Shown here: positions 7,417-15,756 of the stretch, piece after piece
Numbering within the stretch: the first letter of the stretch is position 1
Layout of the letters: each line of letters opens with the position of its first letter
Assembly: GCA_001770725.1 (NCBI GenBank)
Contig: MERU01000013.1
Location: forward strand, 62,001 to 126,000
DNA from: Burkholderiales bacterium RIFCSPHIGHO2_01_FULL_63_240
Lineage (GTDB): Bacteria > Pseudomonadota > Gammaproteobacteria > Burkholderiales > Burkholderiaceae_C
Length of the DNA: 64,000 nucleotides
Direction of reading: 5' to 3'
Program-made: the position numbers and the translations under genes
Notes under the pieces: generated by a model
Told to the model about the DNA's origin: nothing
Databases searched by the model: none
Seen by the model: only the letters and a program-made list of their open reading frames with translations

Positions 7417-9369
7417 TCAGCGCCCGGTGCGCTCGAACGTCGACACCGCCCGCATCAGTTCATCGGCCTGGCCCTTGAGGCTGCTCGAGGCCGCGGCCAT
7501 CTCTTCAACGAGGGCGGCGTTCTGCTGCGTGGCGCGGTCCATGTCGCCCACGGCGGTGCCCACCTGGCCGACGCCATCGGCCTGCTCGCTGCTGGCCACG
7601 CTGATCTCACCGACGATCTGGGTGACACGCTGGATGCTGTCGACCACGTCGGTCATGGTGCGGCCGGCCTGATCGACCAGCTGGCTGCCGGTCTCGACGC
7701 GCTCGACGCTGTCGTTGATCAGGCCCTTGACGGCCTTGGCCGCTTCGGCCGAGCGGCTCGCGAGGCTGCGCACCTCGGCGGCCACCACGGCAAAGCCCCG
7801 GCCCTGCTCGCCCGCCCGGGCCGCTTCCACCGCTGCGTTGAGCGCCAGGATGTTGGTCTGGAAGGCGATGCCATCGATGGTGCCGATGATGTCGCCGATG
7901 CGGCGCGAGGACTCGTGGATGTCGCGCATGGTGCTCACCACCTGGCCCATGACCTCGCCACCCTGGCGCGCCACGTTGGAGGCGCTGAGCGCCAGGTCGT
8001 TGGCGGTGCGGGCGTTGTCGGCGTTTTGCTTGACGGTCTGGCTGAGCTCTTCCATCGAGGCCGCCGTCTGCTGCAGGGCGCTGGCCTGCTGCTCGGTGCG
8101 CGAGGACAGGTCCATGTTGCCCTGGGCGATCTCGCTGCTGGCGGTGGCCACGCCATCGGCGTTGCGGCGCACCGTGTCGAAGACGCGGCCGATCTTGCCC
8201 ATGAACTCGTTGAAACCGCGCCCGATGGTGGCGAGTTCGTCGTGGCCCTCTGCGCTCAGGCGCACCTCCAAGTCGGCGTCCGCGCCTGCCAGGCCCTCCA
8301 TGGTGCGGCTGAGGGCCTGCAGCGGCCGCATCAGGCGACGCACCAGCCAGACCATGGCGATGGCCGCGGCACCGCAGGCCACCAGCGCGGCCATCACGGC
8401 CGCCCACAGGGCCTGGCGGGCTTCGGACAGGGCCTCGCTCAAGGGGTAGGACAGGCGCACGCTCCAGGGCGCCACGCCCTCCTGGGCCACCACGGGCTCG
8501 AACAGGTGCACCCAGCCTTGCGCGTCTTCGTAGCGGTAGGGCTGGCCCTTGGCGATGTGGTCCAAGGCTTCGGGCGGCAGGTCGTCGGCCTTCTTGGCCA
8601 GGCGATCGGGCTCGTGCACCGCCACGTAAAGGCCACCGGCCGACAGCAGCGACACCCGGCCACCGGGCATGGGCGCCATCTTGTCCACGCGCTCGGACAG
8701 GGCCTTGAGCGGCAGATCGGACCCCGCCATGCCCAGGAAGCGCCCACCAACGACGACGGGCGAAGCGATGGTCGCCATCAGCACGTCCTTGCCGGCGACG
8801 GCGTACATGTAGGGCTCGATGAGCGCGTCCTTGCCGGTGCGGCGGGGGATGTCGTACCAGTCGTTGGCACCCGCCTTCTCGTAGTCCACCAGCGGCTCGA
8901 CGGCGATGCTGCCGCTGCCCCGGTTCCAGTAGGCGATGTAGCGGCCCGTCGCGTCGTGCGCCGGGCCCTTGCCCGCGAACTCGGCGTCGCGGCCGTCCAG
9001 GGCGTTGGGCTCCCAGATCGCGTAGGTGCCGATGAACTCGGTGTGGGTCTGCAGCACCTGACGCGCCATGGCATCGATCTGATCGCGGCTGGGCGCGTGA
9101 CCCGAAGCCTTCATGCCCTGCATCGTGGTGGCCAGCGTCCTGACGGCCCCGAAGCTGCGCCCCAGTTCGTTGGCCACCGCACCGGCGGCTTCGCGGGCGG
9201 CCAGCAAGGCCTGCTCGTCGGCCTGCTCGTGGGCCATGCCCGAGGTGCGCAGGCCCATCACCGTGCTGGTGGCGGCCACACACAGCACACACAGAGCGGT
9301 GGCAGCGATGGACAACTTCGCGGTCAAGGACAGGCCTTGCGGCAACCGAATGGGGGTCAGGGTGTTCAT
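7417..9369 (-). CDS. methyl-accepting chemotaxis protein with Cache sensor
   Basis: The 650-residue chemoreceptor has a first membrane segment (SLTAKLSIAATALCVLCVAA), then a periplasmic double-Cache-type domain with YAIWEPNALDGRD and GRYIAYWNRG. A second membrane segment (VMAALVACGAAAIAMVWLV), a HAMP domain and the cytoplasmic signalling hairpin follow, with the conserved tip [22 protein letters not shown]. It should sense small molecules such as amino or carboxylic acids and signal to CheA. I chose the ATG at 9369 because it has an AAGGA site and starts the membrane anchor directly. It is convergent with the AraC gene, with only 3 bases between their stops. Confidence 0.93.
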   Translation of the reverse strand: MNTLTPIRLPQGLSLTAKLSIAATALCVLCVAATSTVMGLRTSGMAHEQADEQALLAAREAAGAVANELGRSFGAVRTLATTMQGMKASGHAPSRDQIDAMARQVLQTHTEFIGTYAIWEPNALDGRDAEFAGKGPAHDATGRYIAYWNRGSGSIAVEPLVDYEKAGANDWYDIPRRTGKDALIEPYMYAVAGKDVLMATIASPVVVGGRFLGMAGSDLPLKALSERVDKMAPMPGGRVSLLSAGGLYVAVHEPDRLAKKADDLPPEALDHIAKGQPYRYEDAQGWVHLFEPVVAQEGVAPWSVRLSYPLSEALSEARQALWAAVMAALVACGAAAIAMVWLVRRLMRPLQALSRTMEGLAGADADLEVRLSAEGHDELATIGRGFNEFMGKIGRVFDTVRRNADGVATASSEIAQGNMDLSSRTEQQASALQQTAASMEELSQTVKQNADNARTANDLALSASNVARQGGEVMGQVVSTMRDIHESSRRIGDIIGTIDGIAFQTNILALNAAVEAARAGEQGRGFAVVAAEVRSLASRSAEAAKAVKGLINDSVERVETGSQLVDQAGRTMTDVVDSIQRVTQIVGEISVASSEQADGVGQVGTAVGDMDRATQQNAALVEEMAAASSSLKGQADELMRAVSTFERTGR

Positions 9370-9633
9370 GAAAGATCCTTCTTGTGTCACTGGCAAGAGG
9401 GAACACGTGCCCAAGCCAGTTCCTGACTATCGGCAGGCGGCGGCGAGGCTGAAGCGCCAAATCGATCACGCACCAAAGCCTGGCGCACGCACCCTGGTGG
9501 TGCCGCGCGCACCATGTCATGAGTTGCCCCCCGATCCCCCATCGGCCCCCCTTGGTCCGACATCCCGGGTGGGCTTGAACCCGTGCCACCATGCCGCCCA
9601 ACGACCGGATCGATCAGACAGGAGAAGTCCCCC

Positions 9634-11118
9634 ATGCCAAGCCCATCCGCCCCAGCCGGTACCACCCATGACGTGCTGATCGTTGGCACCGGCTTCGCAG
9701 GCATCGGCATGGCCGTGGCGCTGCAGCAGGCCGGTCGCCGGGACTTCCTGCTGCTCGAACGCGCAGGCGACGTCGGTGGAGTCTGGCGCGACAACAGCTA
9801 CCCCGGCGCGGCCTGCGACGTGCCCTCGCACCTGTACTCCTTCTCCTTCGCGCCCAACCCCGACTGGTCGCGCGTGTTTTCCACACAGGCCGAGATCCAC
9901 GCCTACCTGCAGGGCTGCGTCGAGCGCTTTGAGCTGCGCCCGCGCATCCGCTTGAACGCCGAGGTGCAGGCCGCCCAATGGGACGACGCCAGCGCGCGCT
10001 GGACGGTGACCCTCGTCGGCGGCGAGCAACTGCATGCCCGCGTGCTGGTCACCGGCATGGGCCAGCTCAGCCGCCCCGCCATGCCGAAGCTGCCTGGCCT
10101 GACCGACTTCGCGGGCCCGAGTTTCCATTCCGCCCGCTGGGACCACGGCTGCGACCTGCAGGGCAAGCGCGTCGCCGTCATCGGCACCGGCGCCTCGGCC
10201 ATCCAGTTCGTGCCGGCGATCGCGCCGGGCGTCAAGCAGCTGCACGTCTTCCAGCGTTCGGCGCCTTACTTCCTGCCGCGTGCCGACCGCGCCTACCGCG
10301 ACTGGGAAAAGGCCTTGTTCCGCCACGTGCCCGGGGCCATGAAGTTGCACCGGCTGTGGATCTACCTGAGCTACGAGTACCGCGCACTGGCCTTCACGCG
10401 TTTCGGTGGGCTGATGAAGGTGGCGGTGGGCGTGCCCTTTCGCCGGCTGCTGAACCGGCAGGTGAGCGACCCCGCGCTGCGCAAGCGCCTCACGCCCGAC
10501 CACCCGATCGGCTGCAAACGCATCCTGCTCTCCAGCGAGTACCTGGCGACCATGGCCAGGCCGAACGTGAACCTGGTGACCGCGGGCATCCGGCGCGTCA
10601 CGCCCAAGGGCATCGAGACGGACGATGGCCAGCACCACGATGCCGACGTGCTCATCCTGGGCACGGGTTTCGCGGCCACCGATTTCCTCGCACCGATGCA
10701 GGTGCAAGGCCGCGGCGGCGTCGAGCTGAACCAGGTGTGGTCGCAAGGCGCCAAGGCCTACCTGGGCGTGAGCGTGCCTGGCTTTCCCAATTTCTTCATG
10801 CTCTACGGGCCCAACACCAACCTGGGCCACAACTCCATCGTCTACATGCTCGAGAGCCAGGTCGCGCACGTCATGCGCTGCCTGGCGCAACTCGATGCGC
10901 GCCAAGCCCGAACCATCGAGGTCGATGCCGAACGCCACGAGCGCTACAACGCCCACATCCAGGCGCGCATGCAGGACACCGTCTGGCATGGCTGCACCAG
11001 CTGGTACGTCGATGCCAATGGCCACAACAGCACCAACTGGCCGGGCTTCACCTGGACGTATCGCTGGCTGACGCGCCACAGCGCGCTCGGTGTGTACCAC
11101 CTGAGCCCGAAAGGCTGA
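9634..11118 (+). CDS. FAD-dependent Baeyer-Villiger-type monooxygenase
   Basis: The 494-residue protein shows the N-terminal FAD-binding Rossmann motif VGTGFAGIG (residues 18-23). The Baeyer-Villiger fingerprint F-x-G-x3-H-x3-W is intact (Phe159, Gly161, His165, Trp169), and a second dinucleotide motif VIGTGASAI binds NADPH. A GVWRDNSYPGAACD segment is typical of the class. These enzymes insert oxygen into ketones to form esters or lactones. The start has an AGGAGA site. It is transcribed divergently from the chemoreceptor across a 264-base gap and may stand alone. The substrate cannot be read from the sequence. Confidence 0.92.
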   Translation: MPSPSAPAGTTHDVLIVGTGFAGIGMAVALQQAGRRDFLLLERAGDVGGVWRDNSYPGAACDVPSHLYSFSFAPNPDWSRVFSTQAEIHAYLQGCVERFELRPRIRLNAEVQAAQWDDASARWTVTLVGGEQLHARVLVTGMGQLSRPAMPKLPGLTDFAGPSFHSARWDHGCDLQGKRVAVIGTGASAIQFVPAIAPGVKQLHVFQRSAPYFLPRADRAYRDWEKALFRHVPGAMKLHRLWIYLSYEYRALAFTRFGGLMKVAVGVPFRRLLNRQVSDPALRKRLTPDHPIGCKRILLSSEYLATMARPNVNLVTAGIRRVTPKGIETDDGQHHDADVLILGTGFAATDFLAPMQVQGRGGVELNQVWSQGAKAYLGVSVPGFPNFFMLYGPNTNLGHNSIVYMLESQVAHVMRCLAQLDARQARTIEVDAERHERYNAHIQARMQDTVWHGCTSWYVDANGHNSTNWPGFTWTYRWLTRHSALGVYHLSPKG

Positions 11119-11216
11119 TCCGGCCCTGGGCAAGCGCGGGTGACAATGCACCGCGCGGGTCGGCTCAGCCGGCCCATCGGCCGGCCCCGGGGCCAGCCCC
11201 TTGACGGAGACGGGAC

Positions 11217-13013
11217 ATGGCGGTGGAAGGTGGGAGCAGCGACCTGCTGCAGGTGGTGATGCTGCTGGGCGCGGCGGTGGTGGCGGTGCCGCTGTTCAAG
11301 CGCCTGGGGCTGGGCTCGGTGCTCGGTTACCTGGCCGCGGGCCTGGCCATCGGACCGTTCGGGCTGGCCTGGTTCCGCGACCCGCACACCATCCTGCACA
11401 CGGCCGAGCTCGGCGTGGTGATGTTCCTCTTCCTGATCGGCCTGGAGATGCGGCCCTCGCACCTGTGGGGCCTGAGGCGGGCCATCTTCGGCCTGGGCAG
11501 CCTGCAAGTCGTGGTCTGCGGCGCCTTGATGACGCTGGTGGGCATGGGCTTCGGCTTTGCGTGGCAGGTCTCGCTCATCAGCGCGATGGGCTTCGTGCTC
11601 ACGTCGACGGCCATCGTCATGCAGCTGCTGGGCGAGCGCGGTGACGTCGCCGCGCCGCGTGGCCAGAAGATCGTCGCCATCCTGCTGTTCGAAGACCTGC
11701 TGATCGTGCCGCTGCTGGCGATGGTGGCCCTGCTGGCGCCCTCGTCGGCGGCCGACGCGGCGGACGCGGCCAGCCACCGCTGGGGCGCCATCGGCCTGGC
11801 GCTGGGCGCGGTGGGCGTGCTGGTGGCCGCGGGGCTGTGGCTGCTCAACCCGATGTTCCAGGTGCTGGCGCGCTCGAAGGCGCGCGAGGTGATGACCGCA
11901 GCAGCGCTGCTCGTGGTGCTGGGCGCGGCCTTGCTGATGCAGCTCGGCGGCCTGTCGATGGCCATGGGCGCTTTCCTGGCCGGTGTGCTGCTGTCCGAAT
12001 CCACCTTCCGCCACCAGCTCGAAGCCGATGTGGAGCCCTTCCGCGGCCTGCTGCTGGGCCTGTTCTTTCTGGGCGTGGGCATGTCGCTGGACCTGGCCGT
12101 GGTGGCGACCAACTGGCCGCTGATCGTGGTCGGCGTGCTCTCGCTGATGAGTGCCAAGGCGCTGTGCATCTACGTGGTGGCGCGGCTGGCGAAGAGCTCG
12201 CACGCCGATGCGCTCGACCGCGCGGTGCTGATGGCGCAAGGCGGCGAGTTCGCCTTCGTGCTGTTCGCCGCGGCCATGGCGGCCAAGGTCATCGACCCGG
12301 TGGTCAACGCCAACATGACGGCCATCGTTGTTCTGTCGATGGCCTTGACGCCCCTGACCGTGCTGCTGCACAAGCGCTTTGCCAAAGCCGCTGCCGTGTC
12401 GATGGACGGGGTCGAGGCGGTGAGCGAACACACCGCCAACGTGCTCGTCATCGGCTTCGGCCGCGTGGGACAGATCGCCAGCCAGGGTGTGCTGGCGCGC
12501 GGTGCGTCGCTGACCATCATCGATCACGACACCCAGGTCATCCGCGACACGGCAGCCTACGGCTTCAAGGTCTATTACGGTGACGGCAGCCGGCCCGAGG
12601 TGCTGCACGCCGCCGGCGCGCACGAGGCCTGCGCGGTGCTCGTGTGCATCGACGACAAGGCCGCGGCCACGCGCATCGCCGAAAACGCCAGGCACGTGTG
12701 CCCGCAGGCCCAGGTCATCATCCGCGCCTACGATCGCGAGCACGCGGTGGAGCTGGCCAAGGCGGGCGCCGACGTCTACGTGCGCGAGACCTTCGAGTCG
12801 GCCATGGTGCTGGCGCGCGAAGCGGTGCTGGCCACCGGTGCCAGCGCGGACGAGGCCAACGAGGTGATGGCGCGCGTGAGGCGCCGCGACGCCGAGCGCT
12901 TCGAGATGGAGGTGGCGGGCGGCCTGTTCGCCGGACGGGCGCTGGTGCTGGGCAACGTGGCCAAGCGGCAGCACCAGATCGAAGCCAGCCCGGCCGTGAA
13001 CACCGCCAGCTGA
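11217..13013 (+). CDS. CPA2-type K+/H+ antiporter, KefB/KefC-like
   Basis: The 598-residue inner-membrane protein has about 12 hydrophobic segments in the first 390 residues, including the cation exchange core LVVLGAALLMQLGGLSMAMGAFLAGVLLSES. A cytoplasmic TrkA-N domain begins at about residue 405, with the nucleotide motif VLVIGFGRVGQ. The C-terminal part contains regulatory helices. This is the arrangement of glutathione-gated potassium efflux systems. No ancillary KefF/KefG gene is adjacent. A GGAG-type site precedes the ATG. Confidence 0.9.
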   Translation: MAVEGGSSDLLQVVMLLGAAVVAVPLFKRLGLGSVLGYLAAGLAIGPFGLAWFRDPHTILHTAELGVVMFLFLIGLEMRPSHLWGLRRAIFGLGSLQVVVCGALMTLVGMGFGFAWQVSLISAMGFVLTSTAIVMQLLGERGDVAAPRGQKIVAILLFEDLLIVPLLAMVALLAPSSAADAADAASHRWGAIGLALGAVGVLVAAGLWLLNPMFQVLARSKAREVMTAAALLVVLGAALLMQLGGLSMAMGAFLAGVLLSESTFRHQLEADVEPFRGLLLGLFFLGVGMSLDLAVVATNWPLIVVGVLSLMSAKALCIYVVARLAKSSHADALDRAVLMAQGGEFAFVLFAAAMAAKVIDPVVNANMTAIVVLSMALTPLTVLLHKRFAKAAAVSMDGVEAVSEHTANVLVIGFGRVGQIASQGVLARGASLTIIDHDTQVIRDTAAYGFKVYYGDGSRPEVLHAAGAHEACAVLVCIDDKAAATRIAENARHVCPQAQVIIRAYDREHAVELAKAGADVYVRETFESAMVLAREAVLATGASADEANEVMARVRRRDAERFEMEVAGGLFAGRALVLGNVAKRQHQIEASPAVNTAS

Positions 13014-13087
13014 AATCGCCCCGGGGCTGCAGGCCCTTGGCCGTGGTCGGTAAAATGCTCGCGTCGGCTCCTGTGGGGCCGACGGCG

Positions 13088-13239
13088 TTCTCAGGGCGGG
13101 GTGAAACTCCCCACCGGCGGTATCCGTGCCTCGGCGCGGGAGCCCGCGAGCGCCCGCTGTGCCCCGCGTGGGTTCGGCGGGGTCAGCAGACCTGGTGCGA
13201 AGCCAGGGCCGACGGTCACAGTCCGGATGAAAGAGATCG
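13088..13239 (+). ncRNA. FMN riboswitch (RFN element)
   Basis: The conserved FMN aptamer blocks are present in order: CAGGGCGGGGTGAAACTCCCC, ACCGGCGGTAT, AGCCCGCGAGCG, CAGACCTGGTGCGAAGCCAGG, GCCGACGGTCACAGTC and CGGATGAAAGAGA. It lies directly upstream of ribH. Just after it, at 13249-13276, a strong hairpin closes with a TTCG loop but has no T-tract. Control may therefore act on translation or through Rho rather than by a classical terminator. Confidence 0.95.
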
Positions 13240-13248
13240 CGTGTTTTC

Positions 13249-13276
13249 GGCGTTGGCACCTTCGGGTGCGAGCGCC
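13249..13276 (+). promoter_or_regulatory. UUCG-loop hairpin of the riboswitch leader
   Basis: GGCGTTGGCACC (13249-13260) pairs with GGTGCGAGCGCC (13265-13276) around a TTCG tetraloop, with one G-T wobble and one mismatch. It lies between the FMN aptamer and the ribH start and is probably part of the expression platform. Confidence 0.55.
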
Positions 13277-13323
13277 GCGTTCGCGCGCGCCCTGATTCAG
13301 GCTCATCTCCCAACGAGACTTCC

Positions 13324-13836
13324 ATGAATCAGACTTCGACCCAAGCTCCTTGCCAACCTGCTCGCATCGCCATCGTGTCGGCCTCCTGGCACCGCGACAT
13401 CGTGGCCCAAGGCACCGATGCCATGAAGGCCGAGCTGGCCCGCACCGCCGGGCTGCGCAGCGAGGTGGACCACTTCGAGGTGCCCGGCGCCTTCGAGATC
13501 CCGCTGCACGCGCAGCGCCTGGCCCGCTCGGGCCGCTACGCCGCCATCCTGACCTGCGGGCTGATCGTCAACGGCGGCATCTACCGCCACGAATTCGTGA
13601 CGTCGGCCGTCATCGACGCTCTCATGCGCGTGCAGCTCGACACCGACGTGCCGGTGTTCTCGGCGGTGTTGACGCCCCGCGACTTCCACGAGCACGCCGA
13701 CCACCAGGCCTTCTTCACGCAGCACTTCGTCAAGAAGGGCGAAGAGGCCGCCAGGACCTGCGTGGCCACGCTGCTGAGCCTGGCCAGCCTGCCGGTTGGC
13801 CAGGCGGCACAAAGCCGGCCAGCGCTGGCGGCGTGA
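13324..13836 (+). CDS. ribH: 6,7-dimethyl-8-ribityllumazine synthase
   Basis: The 170-residue enzyme catalyses the penultimate step of riboflavin synthesis, joining the ribityl-aminopyrimidine with dihydroxybutanone phosphate. The RIAIVSASWHRDIV start, the VPGAFEIPL motif and the GLIVNGGIYRHEFVTSAVIDALM block are present. The last block resembles the RibH2-type enzymes of proteobacteria, which have NGGIYRH where the common form has GGTPHFD-like residues. It is a solitary gene outside a rib operon and is controlled by the FMN riboswitch just upstream, a setting typical for RibH2. A flavodoxin-like gene follows 7 bases later. Confidence 0.93.
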   Translation: MNQTSTQAPCQPARIAIVSASWHRDIVAQGTDAMKAELARTAGLRSEVDHFEVPGAFEIPLHAQRLARSGRYAAILTCGLIVNGGIYRHEFVTSAVIDALMRVQLDTDVPVFSAVLTPRDFHEHADHQAFFTQHFVKKGEEAARTCVATLLSLASLPVGQAAQSRPALAA

Positions 13837-13843
13837 GCACGGC

Positions 13844-14335
13844 ATGCGCACCCTGCTCATCGTCCAGCACAGCCTGACCGGCGGCACCCTGCAGATGGCC
13901 CAGGCCGCTGCCGACGGCGCCCGTCAGGAAGGCGGTGTCACCGTTCGCCTGCTGCACGCCTCGCAAGCGGGCCCCGACGATGTGTTGCAAGCCGATGGCT
14001 ACCTCTTCGCCACGCCCGAGAACCTGGCGGCCATCAGCGGTCAGCTCAAGGACTTCTTCGACCGCTGCTATTACCCCGCGCTCGATCGCCTCAACGGCCG
14101 GCCCTACGCCAGCCTGATCTGCGCTGGCAGCGACGGCCACAACGCGGCGCGCCAGATCGAGCGCATCGCCACGGGCTGGCGACTGCGGGCGGTGGCCGAG
14201 CCATTGATCGTCTGCACCCATGCGCAGACGCCCGAGGCCATCCTCGCGCCCAAGGTGATCGACGAGGACGACCTGGTGCGCTGCCAGGCACTGGGTGAGT
14301 CGATGGCAGCGGGCCTGGCGCTGGGCGTGTTCTAG
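13844..14335 (+). CDS. flavodoxin-like / NAD(P)H-dependent FMN reductase family protein
   Basis: The 163-residue protein has a flavodoxin fold. It starts TLLIVQHSLTGGTLQMAQAAADGA, matching the phosphate-binding loop between strand 1 and helix 1, and continues with ADGYLFATPENLAAISGQLKDFFDR, typical of flavodoxin/FMN reductase proteins. I use the ATG at 13844, seven bases after the ribH stop, since the upstream extension would overlap ribH. It is co-transcribed with ribH and therefore probably under FMN riboswitch control, which fits an FMN-using protein. The stop overlaps the convergent XRE regulator by 4 bases. Confidence 0.8.
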   Translation: MRTLLIVQHSLTGGTLQMAQAAADGARQEGGVTVRLLHASQAGPDDVLQADGYLFATPENLAAISGQLKDFFDRCYYPALDRLNGRPYASLICAGSDGHNAARQIERIATGWRLRAVAEPLIVCTHAQTPEAILAPKVIDEDDLVRCQALGESMAAGLALGVF

Positions 14336-15237
14336 CGCCCTGCCTCGCCCGCGAGCTCCTGGAAGAAAACCGCCGTGAAGTCGTCGGCCGGAAAGAAGGT
14401 CTCGATGCGCAGCTCGTCGGTGGTCACGTCCTGCGCGGTGCCGAAGGTGCTCAGCAGGCTGAAGAGGCGCAAGGTGACCTCGCCCAGGCCCAGCTCCACG
14501 TTGACCGTGGGCGTGAGGGCTGCGGCGGCGGCAGCGCCATGCGGTTTCGCGGCCCGGCCCCTGGGCTGGTCGGTGTGTGAGGATGTCGGCAGGCCCGACA
14601 TGGCCGACAGGTCCTGATGCAGGGCGTGCAAGGCCTGATCCATCGGCGCGGCCACGATCTCGCGCTGCAGGCGCTCGAGCATGTGCGGCGCCACCTGCTC
14701 CCAGTTGCGCACCAGTGGGCGCAGGCCCTGCGGGTGAAAACTCAGGCGCAGCACGTTCTTGTGCCCACTCGGGTCGACCCGCTGCCACACCTCCGCGGGC
14801 TCGCCCAGCATGCCGATGAGGCGCTCGGCAGCGCGGTTGCGCAGCAGCGAGTTCCACTGGCGGTCCAGCACGAGGGCGGGGTAGGGCTCGTGGTGCAGCA
14901 GCGTGAGCTCGAGCGCGCGGCGCACGCTGGCCATGTCGTCGTCGCTCAGGCTGCGCTGCTCGAACACCGGCGCGAAGCCCCCGGCGTGCAGCAGCAGGTT
15001 GCATTCGCGCAGGGGCAGGTCCAGTGTTTCGGCCAGCGTCAGCAGCAGCTCGCGGCTGGCCCTGGCGCGGCCTGACTCGACGAAGCTCAGGTGCCGCTGC
15101 GACACGCCGGCCACCAGCGCCAACTCGAGCTGCGACAGGCGCCGCAGCTGCCGCCAGGCCTTGAGCAAGGCGGGCAGGCTGGCATCGGCCTGATGCGGTT
15201 CGCGAGACAGGGCGTGAGGCGGTGAGCGCGGCAGCAT
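14332..15237 (-). CDS. XRE-family regulator with MmyB-type ligand domain
   Basis: The protein of about 301 residues has an N-terminal helix-turn-helix (LKAWRQLRRLSQLELALVAG, then SQRHLSFVESGRARASRELL). A larger C-terminal domain contains HHEPYPALVLDRQWNSLLRN and the later RLFSLLSTFGTAQDVTTDELRIETFFPAD. This is the MmyB-like ligand-binding domain of actinobacterial and proteobacterial regulators. The insertion RGRAAKPHGAAAAAA is low complexity. The start could be 15237 or 15264; I prefer 15237. The target is unknown; the divergent DUF2834 gene is a candidate. Confidence 0.88.
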   Translation of the reverse strand: MLPRSPPHALSREPHQADASLPALLKAWRQLRRLSQLELALVAGVSQRHLSFVESGRARASRELLLTLAETLDLPLRECNLLLHAGGFAPVFEQRSLSDDDMASVRRALELTLLHHEPYPALVLDRQWNSLLRNRAAERLIGMLGEPAEVWQRVDPSGHKNVLRLSFHPQGLRPLVRNWEQVAPHMLERLQREIVAAPMDQALHALHQDLSAMSGLPTSSHTDQPRGRAAKPHGAAAAAALTPTVNVELGLGEVTLRLFSLLSTFGTAQDVTTDELRIETFFPADDFTAVFFQELAGEAGR

Positions 15238-15367
15238 GGGCCGATTCTGGCGCAGCCGCACCAAGCTGGCGATGACCTGGCAGGTAATTGATGGCCCGTG
15301 CGGCCTTGCCTAAATTGGGCGCCATGTTCAACCCCAGGGTCACAACCGACCCGACGAAAGGATCGCC

Positions 15368-15676
15368 ATGAACCTGCGTCAACTCCTGCTGGGGGCCGTG
15401 CTGCTGGCCTTCACCACCTTCTCGCTGCTCGTTGTCGGCGAGGTGGGCTACTTCGGCCTGTGGCAGGCCGGCTTCGCATCCAACGCCTCGCTGCAGATCC
15501 TGCTGGACCTGTGCATCGCATGCGGGCTGGGTGGCCTGTGGCTCATCGGCGATGCCAAGCAGCGCGGCGTGAGCGCCTGGCCCTGGCTGATCGCCGTGCT
15601 GGCCCTGGGCTCGATCGGGCTGCTGGCCTACCTGTTCCTGCGCGAGCGCAGCGCACTGCCCCGCCCTGCGCACTGA
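15368..15676 (+). CDS. DUF2834-like small membrane protein
   Basis: The 102-residue protein has three hydrophobic segments: LLLGAVLLAFTTFSLLVVG, LQILLDLCIACGLGGLWLIG and PWLIAVLALGSIGLLAYLFL. It ends in LRERSALPRPAH. The layout, with LDL in the middle segment and LYLFLRER at the end, matches DUF2834 membrane proteins. An AAAGGA site precedes the ATG. It is divergent from the MmyB-type regulator across a gap of about 130 bases. The function is unknown. Confidence 0.72.
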   Translation: MNLRQLLLGAVLLAFTTFSLLVVGEVGYFGLWQAGFASNASLQILLDLCIACGLGGLWLIGDAKQRGVSAWPWLIAVLALGSIGLLAYLFLRERSALPRPAH

Positions 15677-15756
15677 GCCCACCAGTGACCATGGTGCGGT
15701 CGCGGACATCTCCGTGGCATGCTTCGCTTTCGACGGCACCGCTTTGCGCTCGCACC

